DNA of 64,000 nt, taken from the NCBI GenBank assembly GCA_902809825.1, contig LR778114.1:372001-436000 (forward strand), in the 5' to 3' direction. Every line of letters starts with the position of its first letter. The stretch's first letter is position 1. The notes below the pieces were generated by a model. It saw only the letters and a list, made by a program, of their open reading frames with translations, searched no databases and was not told the origin of the DNA. Below, one piece after another: positions 39,732 to 48,080 of the stretch. Source of the DNA: Candidatus Hydrogenisulfobacillus filiaventi. Its GTDB lineage: Bacteria > Bacillota > Sulfobacillia > Sulfobacillales > R501. The position numbers were made by a program, and so were the translations under genes.

Positions 39732-42055
39732 AGGCGAGCGGTGCCGGAGCCGAACCGGAGGCTGTCTGGCTCAAGGTGACCGGCCGTCAGCTCTACGTGG
39801 AGGACCGGGCCCGGGCGTATGCCAGGGTCCTGCAGGCCTGGCCGGTCACGGCGCCCTGGGCCCGCGCGGTGGTGGAGGGCCTGGACCCGGCCCCGGCCCT
39901 GGCCCTGCCGGGGGTGTTGGCGGTGCTGACCGCCGCGGACGTGCCGGGCGACAACCACATCGGCCCGGTCCGCCACGACGAGCCGGTTTTCCCGCAGGAG
40001 GTCACCTACCATTCCCAGGCGGTGGCCTGGGTGCTGGGGGAGAGCCGGGAGGCGGCGCGGGCGGGAGCGGCCGCGGTGGCGGTGCGCTACCGTCCCCTGG
40101 AGGCGGTGGTGGACCTGGAGGAAGCCATCCGCCGGCAACGCTTCCTGGCCCCGCCCCTGACCGTGCAGCGGGGGGAGGTGGAGGCGGCCCTGGCTGCGGC
40201 CCCGCGCCGCCTGAGCGGCAGCCTGCGCCTGGGGGCGCAGGAGCACTTCTACCTGGAGACCCAGGCCAGTCTGGCCGTCCCGGCGGCGGACGGACGCTGC
40301 CTGGTCATTGCCTCCACCCAGCACCCGGCCGAGGTGCAGGCCATGGTGGCCCGGGTGCTGGGCCGCCCCCGGGCGGAGGTGGTGGTGGAGGCCCCGCCGC
40401 TGGGCGGCGGGTTCGGCGGCAAGGAGAGCCAGGCCAACCTGTTCGCAGCGGTGGCGGCGGTCGGGGCGGCCCGTACCGGGCGGCCGGTGCTGGTGCGGCT
40501 GGATCGGCGCCTGGACAGCCGGCTCACCGGCAAACGGCATCCGATGCTGGCGCGCTTCACCTGCGGGTTCGACCCCGACGGCCGCCTGCTGGCGCTGGAT
40601 GTCACCCTCTACGCGGATGCCGGCTTCAGCCTGGATCTGTCGGAGGCGGTCCTGCTGCGGGCGCTGGTCCACATCGACAATGCCTACTGGATCCCCCATT
40701 TCCGGGCCACGGGCTACCTGGTCCGGACCGACAAGCCCTCTCAGACCGCCTTCCGCGGCTTCGGCGGGCCGCAGGGGATGGTGGTGGGGGAGGAGGTGCT
40801 GGACCGGGTGGCGCGGGCGGTCGGCCAACCGGCGGAGGCCGTCCGCGCCCGCAACTTCTACCGCCCGGACCAGGAGACGCCTTACGGGCAGCCGGTGGGG
40901 GAGGCGGGCCGGCTGCGGGAGCTGTGGGACACCCTGGCGGCCGACGCCGGCCTGGCGGAACGGCGGCGGGCGGCGGCGGCCTTTAACGCCGCCCATCCTC
41001 ACCGGAAACGGGGGGTGGCGATGACGCCGGTGAAGTTCGGGATCTCCTTCAACGCCGGCTTTTTGAATCAGGCCGGGGCCCTGGTCGCCATCTACCGGGA
41101 CGGCAGCGTCCGCCTGGTGCATGGCGGGGTGGAGATGGGGCAGGGGGTTTACACCAAGGTGCGCCAGCTGGTGGCCGACACCCTGGGGCTGGACCCGGCA
41201 ACCGTCGTCACGGGGCCCACCCGTACCGACCACATCCCCAATACCTCGGCCACCGCCGCCTCCACCGGGACCGACCTCAACGGCCAGGCGGCCCTGCGCG
41301 CGGCCCGGCGCCTGCGCGCCCGCCTGGCCCGGGTGGCGGCCGGGCTGCTGGGGTGCGACCCGGGTGCGGTCCGGTTCGCCGGCGGCCGGGTAGGCCCGGC
41401 GGGAGGCCGTGACCTGCCGTGGGCGGCGGTGGTGGAGGCGGCCTACCTGGCCCGCATCCCCCTCTGGGCCGCCGGCTTTTACCGCACGCCCGGGTTGTCC
41501 TGGGATCCCGGGCAGGCGCGGGGGCGGCCGTTCGCCTATTTTGCCCTGGGAGCCGCGCTGGCCGAGGTGGAGGTGGACGGCCGCACCGGCGAGTACACCC
41601 TGCGGGCGGTGGACATCCTGCACGATGCCGGCCGCCCCCTGCACCCGGCGGTGGACCGCGGGCAGGTGGAGGGCGGCTTCCTGCAGGGCGTGGGCTGGCT
41701 GACCCGCGAGGAGGTGGTGTGGGACGGTGAGGGCCGGCTCCTGACCCCCGGGGCTTCCACCTACAAGCTGCCCACCCTGGCTGACCTGCCCGCCGAGTTC
41801 CGTGTCCGCTTTCTGCCGCCGGGTCCCGGGCCGGCGGCCGTGGCGGGCAGCAAGGCGGTGGGTGAACCGCCGTTCATGCTGGCGATTGCCGTGCGCGAGG
41901 CCTTGAAGGAGGCGGTGGCCGCCTTCGGCCCCGGACCGGAGGCGGTGGAGCTGCCGGTCCCGGCCACCCCGGAGGCGGTCTATCAGGCCCTGGAAACGCG
42001 GCGCCGGCGGCTGCCGGCCGAGGAGGCGGCAACGGATGGACACCACCTGGATTGA
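39728..42055 (+). CDS. xdhB: Xanthine dehydrogenase molybdopterin subunit
   Basis: 775 residues of the molybdopterin-binding subunit. Xanthine-type active-site signatures are present: GAQEHFYLETQ (substrate Glu region), PPLGGGFGGKES, TAFRGFGGPQGM (substrate Arg) and the catalytic Glu in SKAVGEPP. It hydroxylates hypoxanthine or xanthine with water-derived oxygen. The GTG start sits in the xdhA stop, and the stop overlaps xdhC by 20 bases, so subunits and maturase are made together. Confidence 0.92.
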   Translation: MKASGAGAEPEAVWLKVTGRQLYVEDRARAYARVLQAWPVTAPWARAVVEGLDPAPALALPGVLAVLTAADVPGDNHIGPVRHDEPVFPQEVTYHSQAVAWVLGESREAARAGAAAVAVRYRPLEAVVDLEEAIRRQRFLAPPLTVQRGEVEAALAAAPRRLSGSLRLGAQEHFYLETQASLAVPAADGRCLVIASTQHPAEVQAMVARVLGRPRAEVVVEAPPLGGGFGGKESQANLFAAVAAVGAARTGRPVLVRLDRRLDSRLTGKRHPMLARFTCGFDPDGRLLALDVTLYADAGFSLDLSEAVLLRALVHIDNAYWIPHFRATGYLVRTDKPSQTAFRGFGGPQGMVVGEEVLDRVARAVGQPAEAVRARNFYRPDQETPYGQPVGEAGRLRELWDTLAADAGLAERRRAAAAFNAAHPHRKRGVAMTPVKFGISFNAGFLNQAGALVAIYRDGSVRLVHGGVEMGQGVYTKVRQLVADTLGLDPATVVTGPTRTDHIPNTSATAASTGTDLNGQAALRAARRLRARLARVAAGLLGCDPGAVRFAGGRVGPAGGRDLPWAAVVEAAYLARIPLWAAGFYRTPGLSWDPGQARGRPFAYFALGAALAEVEVDGRTGEYTLRAVDILHDAGRPLHPAVDRGQVEGGFLQGVGWLTREEVVWDGEGRLLTPGASTYKLPTLADLPAEFRVRFLPPGPGPAAVAGSKAVGEPPFMLAIAVREALKEAVAAFGPGPEAVELPVPATPEAVYQALETRRRRLPAEEAATDGHHLD

Positions 42056-42932
42056 GACCCTGGCCCGGCTCAAAGCCGCCGGCGAACCGCTGGTGGTCGT
42101 TACCCTGACCGCGGCCAAAGGGCATGCCCCCCAGGAGGCCGGGGCCAAGATGCTGGTCACCCGGGAGGCGGTGTACGGCACGGTGGGGGGCGGCAACCTG
42201 GAGCAGGCGGCGGTGGTGGAGGCGCGGGCCCTGTTGGACGCCGGCGGCAGTGAACCCCGCACCCTGCCGCTGAACCTGGGGCCGGAGGCCGGCGAGTGGG
42301 GCCTGCAATGCTGCGGAGGCCGGGTGGAGCTGCTGCTGGAGCCGGTGCGGTTCGAGCAGCCGCAAGTGGCCATCTTCGGCCTGGGGCACGTGGGCTGGGC
42401 CCTGGCCCGCATCCTGCGTCTGTTCCCCCTCGACCTGGTCCTGGTGGACCACCGGGCCCCCCTGCTGGCCCCGGCACGGCTGGCCGGCCTGGGGGAGGGG
42501 CCGGCGCGGGTCCGGCCCCGGCTGGCGGAGGACCTGGCGCAGGCGGTCGGCGGCCTGCCCGCGGGGGCGGCGGTGGTGATCATGACCCACGACCATGCCT
42601 GGGACCGTGCCATCCTGGAGGCGGCCCTCGACCACGGGCGGCTCGGGTTCATCGGGCTCATCGGCAGCGCGGCGAAATGGGCTCGGTTCCGGCGCGGCCT
42701 GCTGGAGGCGGGCCGCCCGCCGGAGGCCGTGGACCGCATCCATTGTCCTGTGGGCCTCCCCGGCATCCGCGGCCGCGAGCCGGCCCGCATCGCCCTTAGT
42801 GCCGCGGCCGAACTGATACCCGCGCTCCTCCCCGGGCCGCAAGATGTAAGGCATGCGGAACTTTATCAGGAAAAGTCCCCGGATTTGGCGGGAGATATCG
42901 CCGAAATTCCACGGAATCAGGCCGATTGTTGA
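42036..42932 (+). CDS. xdhC: XdhC-like molybdenum cofactor insertion protein
   Basis: 298 residues of the XdhC/CoxI family. The N-terminal domain has GHAPQEAGAKMLVT and TVGGGNLE, with the LQCCGGRVELLLEP cysteine motif; the C-terminal Rossmann domain has VAIFGLGHVGWALARIL and GFIGLIGSAAKW. XdhC binds molybdenum cofactor, helps its sulfuration and inserts it into XdhB. It begins within xdhB and closes the first operon. Confidence 0.9.
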   Translation: MDTTWIETLARLKAAGEPLVVVTLTAAKGHAPQEAGAKMLVTREAVYGTVGGGNLEQAAVVEARALLDAGGSEPRTLPLNLGPEAGEWGLQCCGGRVELLLEPVRFEQPQVAIFGLGHVGWALARILRLFPLDLVLVDHRAPLLAPARLAGLGEGPARVRPRLAEDLAQAVGGLPAGAAVVIMTHDHAWDRAILEAALDHGRLGFIGLIGSAAKWARFRRGLLEAGRPPEAVDRIHCPVGLPGIRGREPARIALSAAAELIPALLPGPQDVRHAELYQEKSPDLAGDIAEIPRNQADC

Positions 42933-42957
42933 CAGAATTCGAGTGATATATTACTCT
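42929..42957 (+). promoter_or_regulatory. Promoter of second nucleobase operon
   Basis: Consensus TTGACA (42929-42934), 17-base spacer, TACTCT (42952-42957), overlapping the last bases of xdhC. The element TGATATATTAC (42944-42954) lies across the spacer and -10, as in the first operon's promoter. The remaining leader to ATG 43054 (about 95 bases) has a CCCGCCGGCGGG palindrome at 43018-43029. Confidence 0.6.
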
Positions 42958-43053
42958 ATTACCGTAAGACAAATGAAAGGTTGAGGGCCGCAGCCTGGTT
43001 CTGGCTTCCGTTCCTCCCCGCCGGCGGGCCCCAGAAGGAGAGGTCATGCATCC

Positions 43054-44085
43054 ATGCGCACGGCAGCACGGCGACGGTGGTCCGTAAGAATGGCAGGTGC
43101 GGGTGCCGTGGCGGCCGCGGGGCTGGCGGCCGCCGGCTGCGGCAGCCGTCCGGCCCCCTCCGCCTCGGCAGGGCAATCCCTCACCCCGGTGAGCGTGCAG
43201 CTGACCTGGCTGCCGCAGTATCAGTTTGCCGGCTACTATGTGGCCTTGAAGAAGGGGTATTACCGTCAGGAAGGCCTCAACGTGACCATTCACCCCGGCG
43301 GTCCCGGTATTTCCAGCATCAGTGCGGTGGCCTCCGGGGCGGATACCTTCGGGCTGGCCTCGCCCGACCAGATTCTGGTGGCACGCAGCCACGGGGCACC
43401 CTTTGAGGCCATCCTGACCGATTTCCAGCATTCCCCCACCGCCTTCATGGTGCACGCGGGGTCCGGCATCCGGTCGCCGCGGGACTTTGTGGGCAAGACG
43501 GTGGCGGTCAACCTGGGCGGCAACACCCAGATCGAATACGAGGCCATGCTGGCCGCCACCGGGGTCAACCCGGCCTCCATCCACCAGGTCCCGGTGCAGG
43601 TCAGCCTCACCCCCTTCCTCACCCATCGGGTCAACGTGTGGACGGTGTTTGTCACCGACGAGCCCTACCTGGCGGAGAAGGCGGGACAGAAGATTCGCCT
43701 CATCTACCCGCGCACCTACGGGATTGACTTTTATCAGGACGTGCTGTTCGCCCGCCGCTCCACCCTGCGGCAGGAGCCGCAGGTGGCCCGGCGGTTCGTG
43801 GCCGCCACAGTCAAGGGCTGGATGTACGCCATCCACCATCCCCGGGCCACCGACCACCTGCTGATGCAGGTCAACCCCAAGCTCACCCCCGGCCATCTGG
43901 CCTACGAGACCCGGACCACCATTCCCCTCATCTGGGATGCCACCACCCGGGAGCACGGCTTCGGGTATATGGACCAGGCCCGTTGGAACGCCATCGCCCA
44001 GTCCCTGACCCGGCTGAAGCTGCTGCCGGGCACGGCCCCGGCGCAAGGGGTCTACACCGACCGTTTCCTGCCCGGTCCCTCCTGA
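43054..44085 (+). CDS. ABC substrate-binding lipoprotein, NMT1/THI5-like
   Basis: 343 residues. A Tat/Sec-like basic start with a hydrophobic stretch and lipobox AAGC (Cys29) marks a lipoprotein. The mature part is an NMT1/THI5 (SsuA/ThiY-like) binding protein: VQLTWLPQYQFAGYYVALKKG, FGLASPDQILVARS and VGKTVAVNLGG. Relatives bind formylaminopyrimidines, sulfonates or nucleobases. It is the missing third part of the importer encoded at 35642 and 37605. AGAAGGAGAGG precedes ATG 43054 by 12 bases. Confidence 0.84.
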   Translation: MRTAARRRWSVRMAGAGAVAAAGLAAAGCGSRPAPSASAGQSLTPVSVQLTWLPQYQFAGYYVALKKGYYRQEGLNVTIHPGGPGISSISAVASGADTFGLASPDQILVARSHGAPFEAILTDFQHSPTAFMVHAGSGIRSPRDFVGKTVAVNLGGNTQIEYEAMLAATGVNPASIHQVPVQVSLTPFLTHRVNVWTVFVTDEPYLAEKAGQKIRLIYPRTYGIDFYQDVLFARRSTLRQEPQVARRFVAATVKGWMYAIHHPRATDHLLMQVNPKLTPGHLAYETRTTIPLIWDATTREHGFGYMDQARWNAIAQSLTRLKLLPGTAPAQGVYTDRFLPGPS

Positions 44086-44129
44086 TGGGGGCCGCCGGGC
44101 GGCAGCACCGGGACGGAAAGGAGGCAGCC

Positions 44130-45497
44130 ATGGCCGGTAGGGGGCTGGTGGCGGATCTGGAGGCGGCCCTGGGCCCGCAGGCGGTCCTGACCGACCCGGC
44201 CGCCCAGCGGCGGCACCTCTTCAGCCGGGAGATGGTGCTCTACTCCCCCCTGTTGAAGGCGGCCTTCCGCGACCGGGCGGTGGAGGCGGTGGTTCTGCCC
44301 CGCACCCCGGAGGCGCTGGAAAACGCCCTGCGGGTGGCGGTGCGGCACCGGGTTCCGGTGACCCTGCGCGGGGCAGGCCTGACCACCTACGGGCAATCCC
44401 TCCCGCTCGCGGGCGGCATTCTGATCGATGTGCGCGGGCTTGACACCATCGGCGAGGTCGAGGGGGACACCCTGAGCGCCGGTCCGGGAGCGGTGTTCGA
44501 CCGGCTGGAGGCCCGGGCCCGGCAGGCGGGCCGGGAGCTGCGCGTGCTGCCCTCCAACCACCCGGTGGCCACCCTGGGCGGGTTTGTGGCCGGGGGTTCA
44601 GCGGGGATCGGGTCGGCGCTGCACGGGTTTCTCTGGGACGGGAATGTGGTGGAGGCGGAGGTCCTCACCGCGGAGGATCCGCCCCGCCGGCTCCGCTGGT
44701 CCGGGGAGGCGGTGCTGCCCCTGCTGCATACCTACGGCAGCGTAGCGGTGATGACCCGTATCACCCTGGCTCTGGCGCCGGCGCGGACGTGGCAGGAGGC
44801 GTACGCGGCCTTCCCGGATTACGGGTCCGCCGTGCGTTTCGCCTGGGAGATGGTGCCCGCGGCGGGGGTGCCCGTGCGCACCCTGGCGGCGGAACAGGCC
44901 CCCATTCCGGACTTCTTCACCCCCTTGCGCGGCCTGTTCGCCCCCGGGGAATCGGTGGTGCTGCTGATGGCGGAAGCGGCGGACCTGCCGCGGCTGGAGG
45001 TCCTGGCCCGCACCGCCGGCGGCCGCTTCGGCCGCTGGCCGCCGCAGCCGCCCCTAAGCCAGTTCTCTTTCAACCACTCCGTGCTGTGGGCGCGCAAGGC
45101 CGATCCCCACGCCTCCTGGCTGCAACTGGCCTTCGACCCCGGCCGCCTGCCGGAGCAGGTGGAGGCCCTGACCGCCCGTTGGGCGGGACGGCTGTACCTG
45201 CACCTGGACTTCATCCGCCGGCCCGACGGCAGCGTGTTGCCCTACGGGCGGGCGGTGGTCCCCGAGGGGGACCTGCGGGGGGTGGAGCCGGTGCTGGAGG
45301 ACTGCCGGCGGCAGGGCCTCACCGTGATCAATCCCCATAGCTACGTGGCGGAGGAGATCGGGCTCGCCGCCCTCTTCCTGGACCTGGGGACCGTGCGGCG
45401 CCTGAAGGCGGTCACCGATCCCTTCGGTCTCCTGAATCCCGGGAAGCTGGGCGGCCGCTTCTACCGGTCCCCGCCGGTACCGGGTGGAACCCGATAA
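44130..45497 (+). CDS. FAD-linked oxidase (GlcD-like, VAO fold)
   Basis: 455 residues. The FAD_binding_4 domain (about 45-215) shows VVLPRTPEALENALRVAVRH, VTLRGAGLTTYGQSLPLAGGILIDVRG and VATLGGFVAGGSAGIGSALHG. The C-terminal half ends LGTVRRLKAVTDPFGLLNPGKL, typical of lactate/glycolate oxidase-type flavoproteins. The substrate is unknown. It lies between the binding protein and a molybdenum hydroxylase that lacks its own FAD domain, so a role as electron acceptor for that enzyme is possible but unproven; its fold differs from the usual hydroxylase FAD subunit. AAAGGAGG precedes ATG 44130. Confidence 0.78.
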   Translation: MAGRGLVADLEAALGPQAVLTDPAAQRRHLFSREMVLYSPLLKAAFRDRAVEAVVLPRTPEALENALRVAVRHRVPVTLRGAGLTTYGQSLPLAGGILIDVRGLDTIGEVEGDTLSAGPGAVFDRLEARARQAGRELRVLPSNHPVATLGGFVAGGSAGIGSALHGFLWDGNVVEAEVLTAEDPPRRLRWSGEAVLPLLHTYGSVAVMTRITLALAPARTWQEAYAAFPDYGSAVRFAWEMVPAAGVPVRTLAAEQAPIPDFFTPLRGLFAPGESVVLLMAEAADLPRLEVLARTAGGRFGRWPPQPPLSQFSFNHSVLWARKADPHASWLQLAFDPGRLPEQVEALTARWAGRLYLHLDFIRRPDGSVLPYGRAVVPEGDLRGVEPVLEDCRRQGLTVINPHSYVAEEIGLAALFLDLGTVRRLKAVTDPFGLLNPGKLGGRFYRSPPVPGGTR

Positions 45498-45533
45498 TGG
45501 GCCGGATGCAGCCGGCGGGAAAGGGCGGGGATC

Positions 45534-48080
45534 ATGGACGAGCGCATCACGCTGCGGGTCAACGGCCGCACCCTGGAGGCCGCGCCCGGGCGCCTGCTGC
45601 TGGACGTGCTGCGGGAGGCGGGGTTCACCGCAGTGAAGAACGGATGCGGCAGCGGTGACTGCGGCGCCTGTACAGTACTGGTGGATGACAAGCCGCGGCT
45701 GGCCTGTACCACCCGGGCCGGGCAGGTGGCCGGCCGGGAGGTGGTGACCCCGGAGGGCCTCCCGCCGGCGGAGCGGGAACCGATCGCTGCGGCCCTGGTG
45801 GCGGAAGGGGCGGTGCAGTGCGGCTTCTGCACGCCGGGTATCAGCATGCGCCTGGCCGCGCGCCTCCGGGACCCGCGGCCCTACCAGCCGGGGGAGGAAG
45901 TCCGCCTGCTCCGCCCGCATCTATGCCGGTGTACGGGCTACCTGCCGCTGCTGGAGGCGGCCCGCAAGCTGCTGACCGGCGCCCCCCTCCCGGCCCTGGA
46001 GGAGGCCGGCGGCATCGGTGCCCGCCTCCCCCGCTACCGGGCACGGGAGCGGGTGTTCGGGGAGGTGCCTTATGTGGCCGACCTGACCGCTCCCGGCCTG
46101 CTCCACGGAGCGCTCCGGCTGGCGGGCGTCGCCCGCGGCCGGCTGGTGGCCCTGGACCTGGAGCCGGCCCGCGCCCTGCCGGGGGTGCGGGCGGTGGTGG
46201 CGGCCCCGGACGTGCCGGGGTCCCGCTACGTGGGGCTCCTGCATGATGACTGGCCGGTGTTCGTGGCGGTGGGGGAGGAAATCCGGGCGGTGGGGGATGT
46301 GCTGGCGGCGGTGGCCGCCGAGAGCGAGGAGGCGGCGCGCGCCGCGGCGGAGGCGATCCGGGCCGTCATTGAGCCTCTGCCGCCGCTGACCACCCCGGAG
46401 GCGGCCCTGGCGCCCGGTGCGCCGCGCCTGCATCCAGGCGGCAACCTGCTGGCCCGCACCGCCTTTGTGCGCGGCGACCCGGAGGCCGCTCTGGCCCGGG
46501 CGGCGGTGGTGCTGGAGGAACACTTCGAGACCCCGGCCCAGGAGCACGCCTTTCTGGAGCCGGAGGCCTGTCTGGCGGTGCCGGGGGCGGACGGGACGCT
46601 GGAGGTGTACAGCCCCGGGCAGGGTGCCTTTGAGGAACGCCGGCAGTTGGCACGGGCCCTGGGGATGGAACCGGAGCAGGTGCGGGTGCGCCTGGTGCCG
46701 TCGGGGGGCGCCTTCGGGGGGAAGGAGGACCTCTCGGTGCAGGCGCAGACCGCGCTCCTGGCCCTGGTGACCGGGCGGCCGGTGCGCACGGTGCTCACCC
46801 GCCGCCAGAGCATCCTCCTGCATCCCAAGCGCCATGCCATGCATCTCCACTACACCGTGGCCGCCGACCGGGAGGGGCACCTGCTGCTGGTGCGGGCCCG
46901 GATTGTGGGGGATACCGGCGCCTACGCCTCCGTGGGGGAAAAGGTGCTGGAGCGGGCGGCCACCCATGCCGCCGGGCCCTACCGCACCGAGGCGGTGGAC
47001 GTGGAGGCGCTGACCGTCTACACCAACAATCCCCCCGCCGGTGCCTTCCGCGGGTTCGGGGTGCCGCAGGCGGCCTTCGCCATCGAGGGCATGCTGGACC
47101 GCCTGGCTGAACGGTTAGGGCTGCCGGCGGCGGAAATCCGGGCCCGCAACCTGGTGGCCCCCGGGGACCCCCTGCCTCAGGGGCAACGGGTGGGCCCGGA
47201 GGCTGTCCTGTGGCACCAGGTGCTGGAACGGGCGCGGGCGGTGATGGGGGATCATCCGCGGGCCGGGCTGGCCCTGGCGTTCAAGAACGTCGGCCTGGGC
47301 ATGGGGGCGCCCGATACCGGCCGGGTCGACCTCGAGGTCACCCCGGACGGGAGCGGCGTGGTGATTTTAGGTGGTGCCTCCGAGATGGGGCAGGGCGTCT
47401 CCACCGTGCTGCAGCAGATGGTGGCGGAGGAGACCGGGCTTGCCCCCCGGCTGCTGACGGTGGTGCTGGGGGATACCGCACGGTGTCCCGACGGCGGCAT
47501 GACCACCGCCTCCCGTCAGACCTATTTCGGGGGCAAGGCGGCGCGGGCCGCCGCCCGCCGGCTGGCGGCCGACCTGGCCGCCCGGGGAGGGGACCTCAAG
47601 GCCCTGGCCGGGCGCCGCTACCCGGGGGAATTCCGCGGGGAGACGGTGCCGCTGGGGAGCGACGGTCCCCAGCACGTGGCCTACGGCTTCGCCGCCCATG
47701 TGGTGTTTCTGGATGCCGCGGGGCAGGTGGAACGGGTGCATGCCGTGCATGCCGTAGGCCGTGCGGTTAACCCGCTGCAGCTCGAGGGGCAGATCACGGG
47801 GGCGGTGGCGCAGGGGCTGGGCTTCGCCCTCTGGGAGGACCTGGGGCTGGAGGAGGGGGTGCCCCGCCACGACCGCCTGGCCCGGCTGGGCCTGGTGCGG
47901 GCGGACCGCATGCCGGCGGTGGAGGTGGAGGTGCTGGAGTCGGGGGATCCCGGGGCCGACCCCATCGGGGTGGGGGAGATCGCGCTCATCCCGTTGGCAC
48001 CCGCCCTGGCCCAGGCCCGCCGGCGCCGGGGGGAGGCCTGGGCCCGGCGGTTGCCCCTGCCGGACCCGGACGGGCGATGA
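45534..48080 (+). CDS. Two-domain xanthine dehydrogenase-like hydroxylase (XdhD-type)
   Basis: 848 residues with 2Fe-2S domains fused directly to the molybdopterin domains. Clusters: Cys38, 43, 46, 58 (NGCGSGDCGACTVLVDD) and Cys96, 99, 131, 133 (QCGFCTPG, CRCTGY). Molybdenum part: AQEHAFLEPEACLAV, PSGGAFGGKEDLSVQ, AGAFRGFGVPQ and the catalytic Glu in IGVGEIAL. This is the layout of E. coli XdhD and of proteins annotated as selenium-dependent xanthine dehydrogenase. No FAD domain is present and no selD, yqeB or yqeC is nearby, so selenium dependence is only a family-level possibility. Its stop overlaps the next start (ATGA). Confidence 0.85.
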   Translation: MDERITLRVNGRTLEAAPGRLLLDVLREAGFTAVKNGCGSGDCGACTVLVDDKPRLACTTRAGQVAGREVVTPEGLPPAEREPIAAALVAEGAVQCGFCTPGISMRLAARLRDPRPYQPGEEVRLLRPHLCRCTGYLPLLEAARKLLTGAPLPALEEAGGIGARLPRYRARERVFGEVPYVADLTAPGLLHGALRLAGVARGRLVALDLEPARALPGVRAVVAAPDVPGSRYVGLLHDDWPVFVAVGEEIRAVGDVLAAVAAESEEAARAAAEAIRAVIEPLPPLTTPEAALAPGAPRLHPGGNLLARTAFVRGDPEAALARAAVVLEEHFETPAQEHAFLEPEACLAVPGADGTLEVYSPGQGAFEERRQLARALGMEPEQVRVRLVPSGGAFGGKEDLSVQAQTALLALVTGRPVRTVLTRRQSILLHPKRHAMHLHYTVAADREGHLLLVRARIVGDTGAYASVGEKVLERAATHAAGPYRTEAVDVEALTVYTNNPPAGAFRGFGVPQAAFAIEGMLDRLAERLGLPAAEIRARNLVAPGDPLPQGQRVGPEAVLWHQVLERARAVMGDHPRAGLALAFKNVGLGMGAPDTGRVDLEVTPDGSGVVILGGASEMGQGVSTVLQQMVAEETGLAPRLLTVVLGDTARCPDGGMTTASRQTYFGGKAARAAARRLAADLAARGGDLKALAGRRYPGEFRGETVPLGSDGPQHVAYGFAAHVVFLDAAGQVERVHAVHAVGRAVNPLQLEGQITGAVAQGLGFALWEDLGLEEGVPRHDRLARLGLVRADRMPAVEVEVLESGDPGADPIGVGEIALIPLAPALAQARRRRGEAWARRLPLPDPDGR

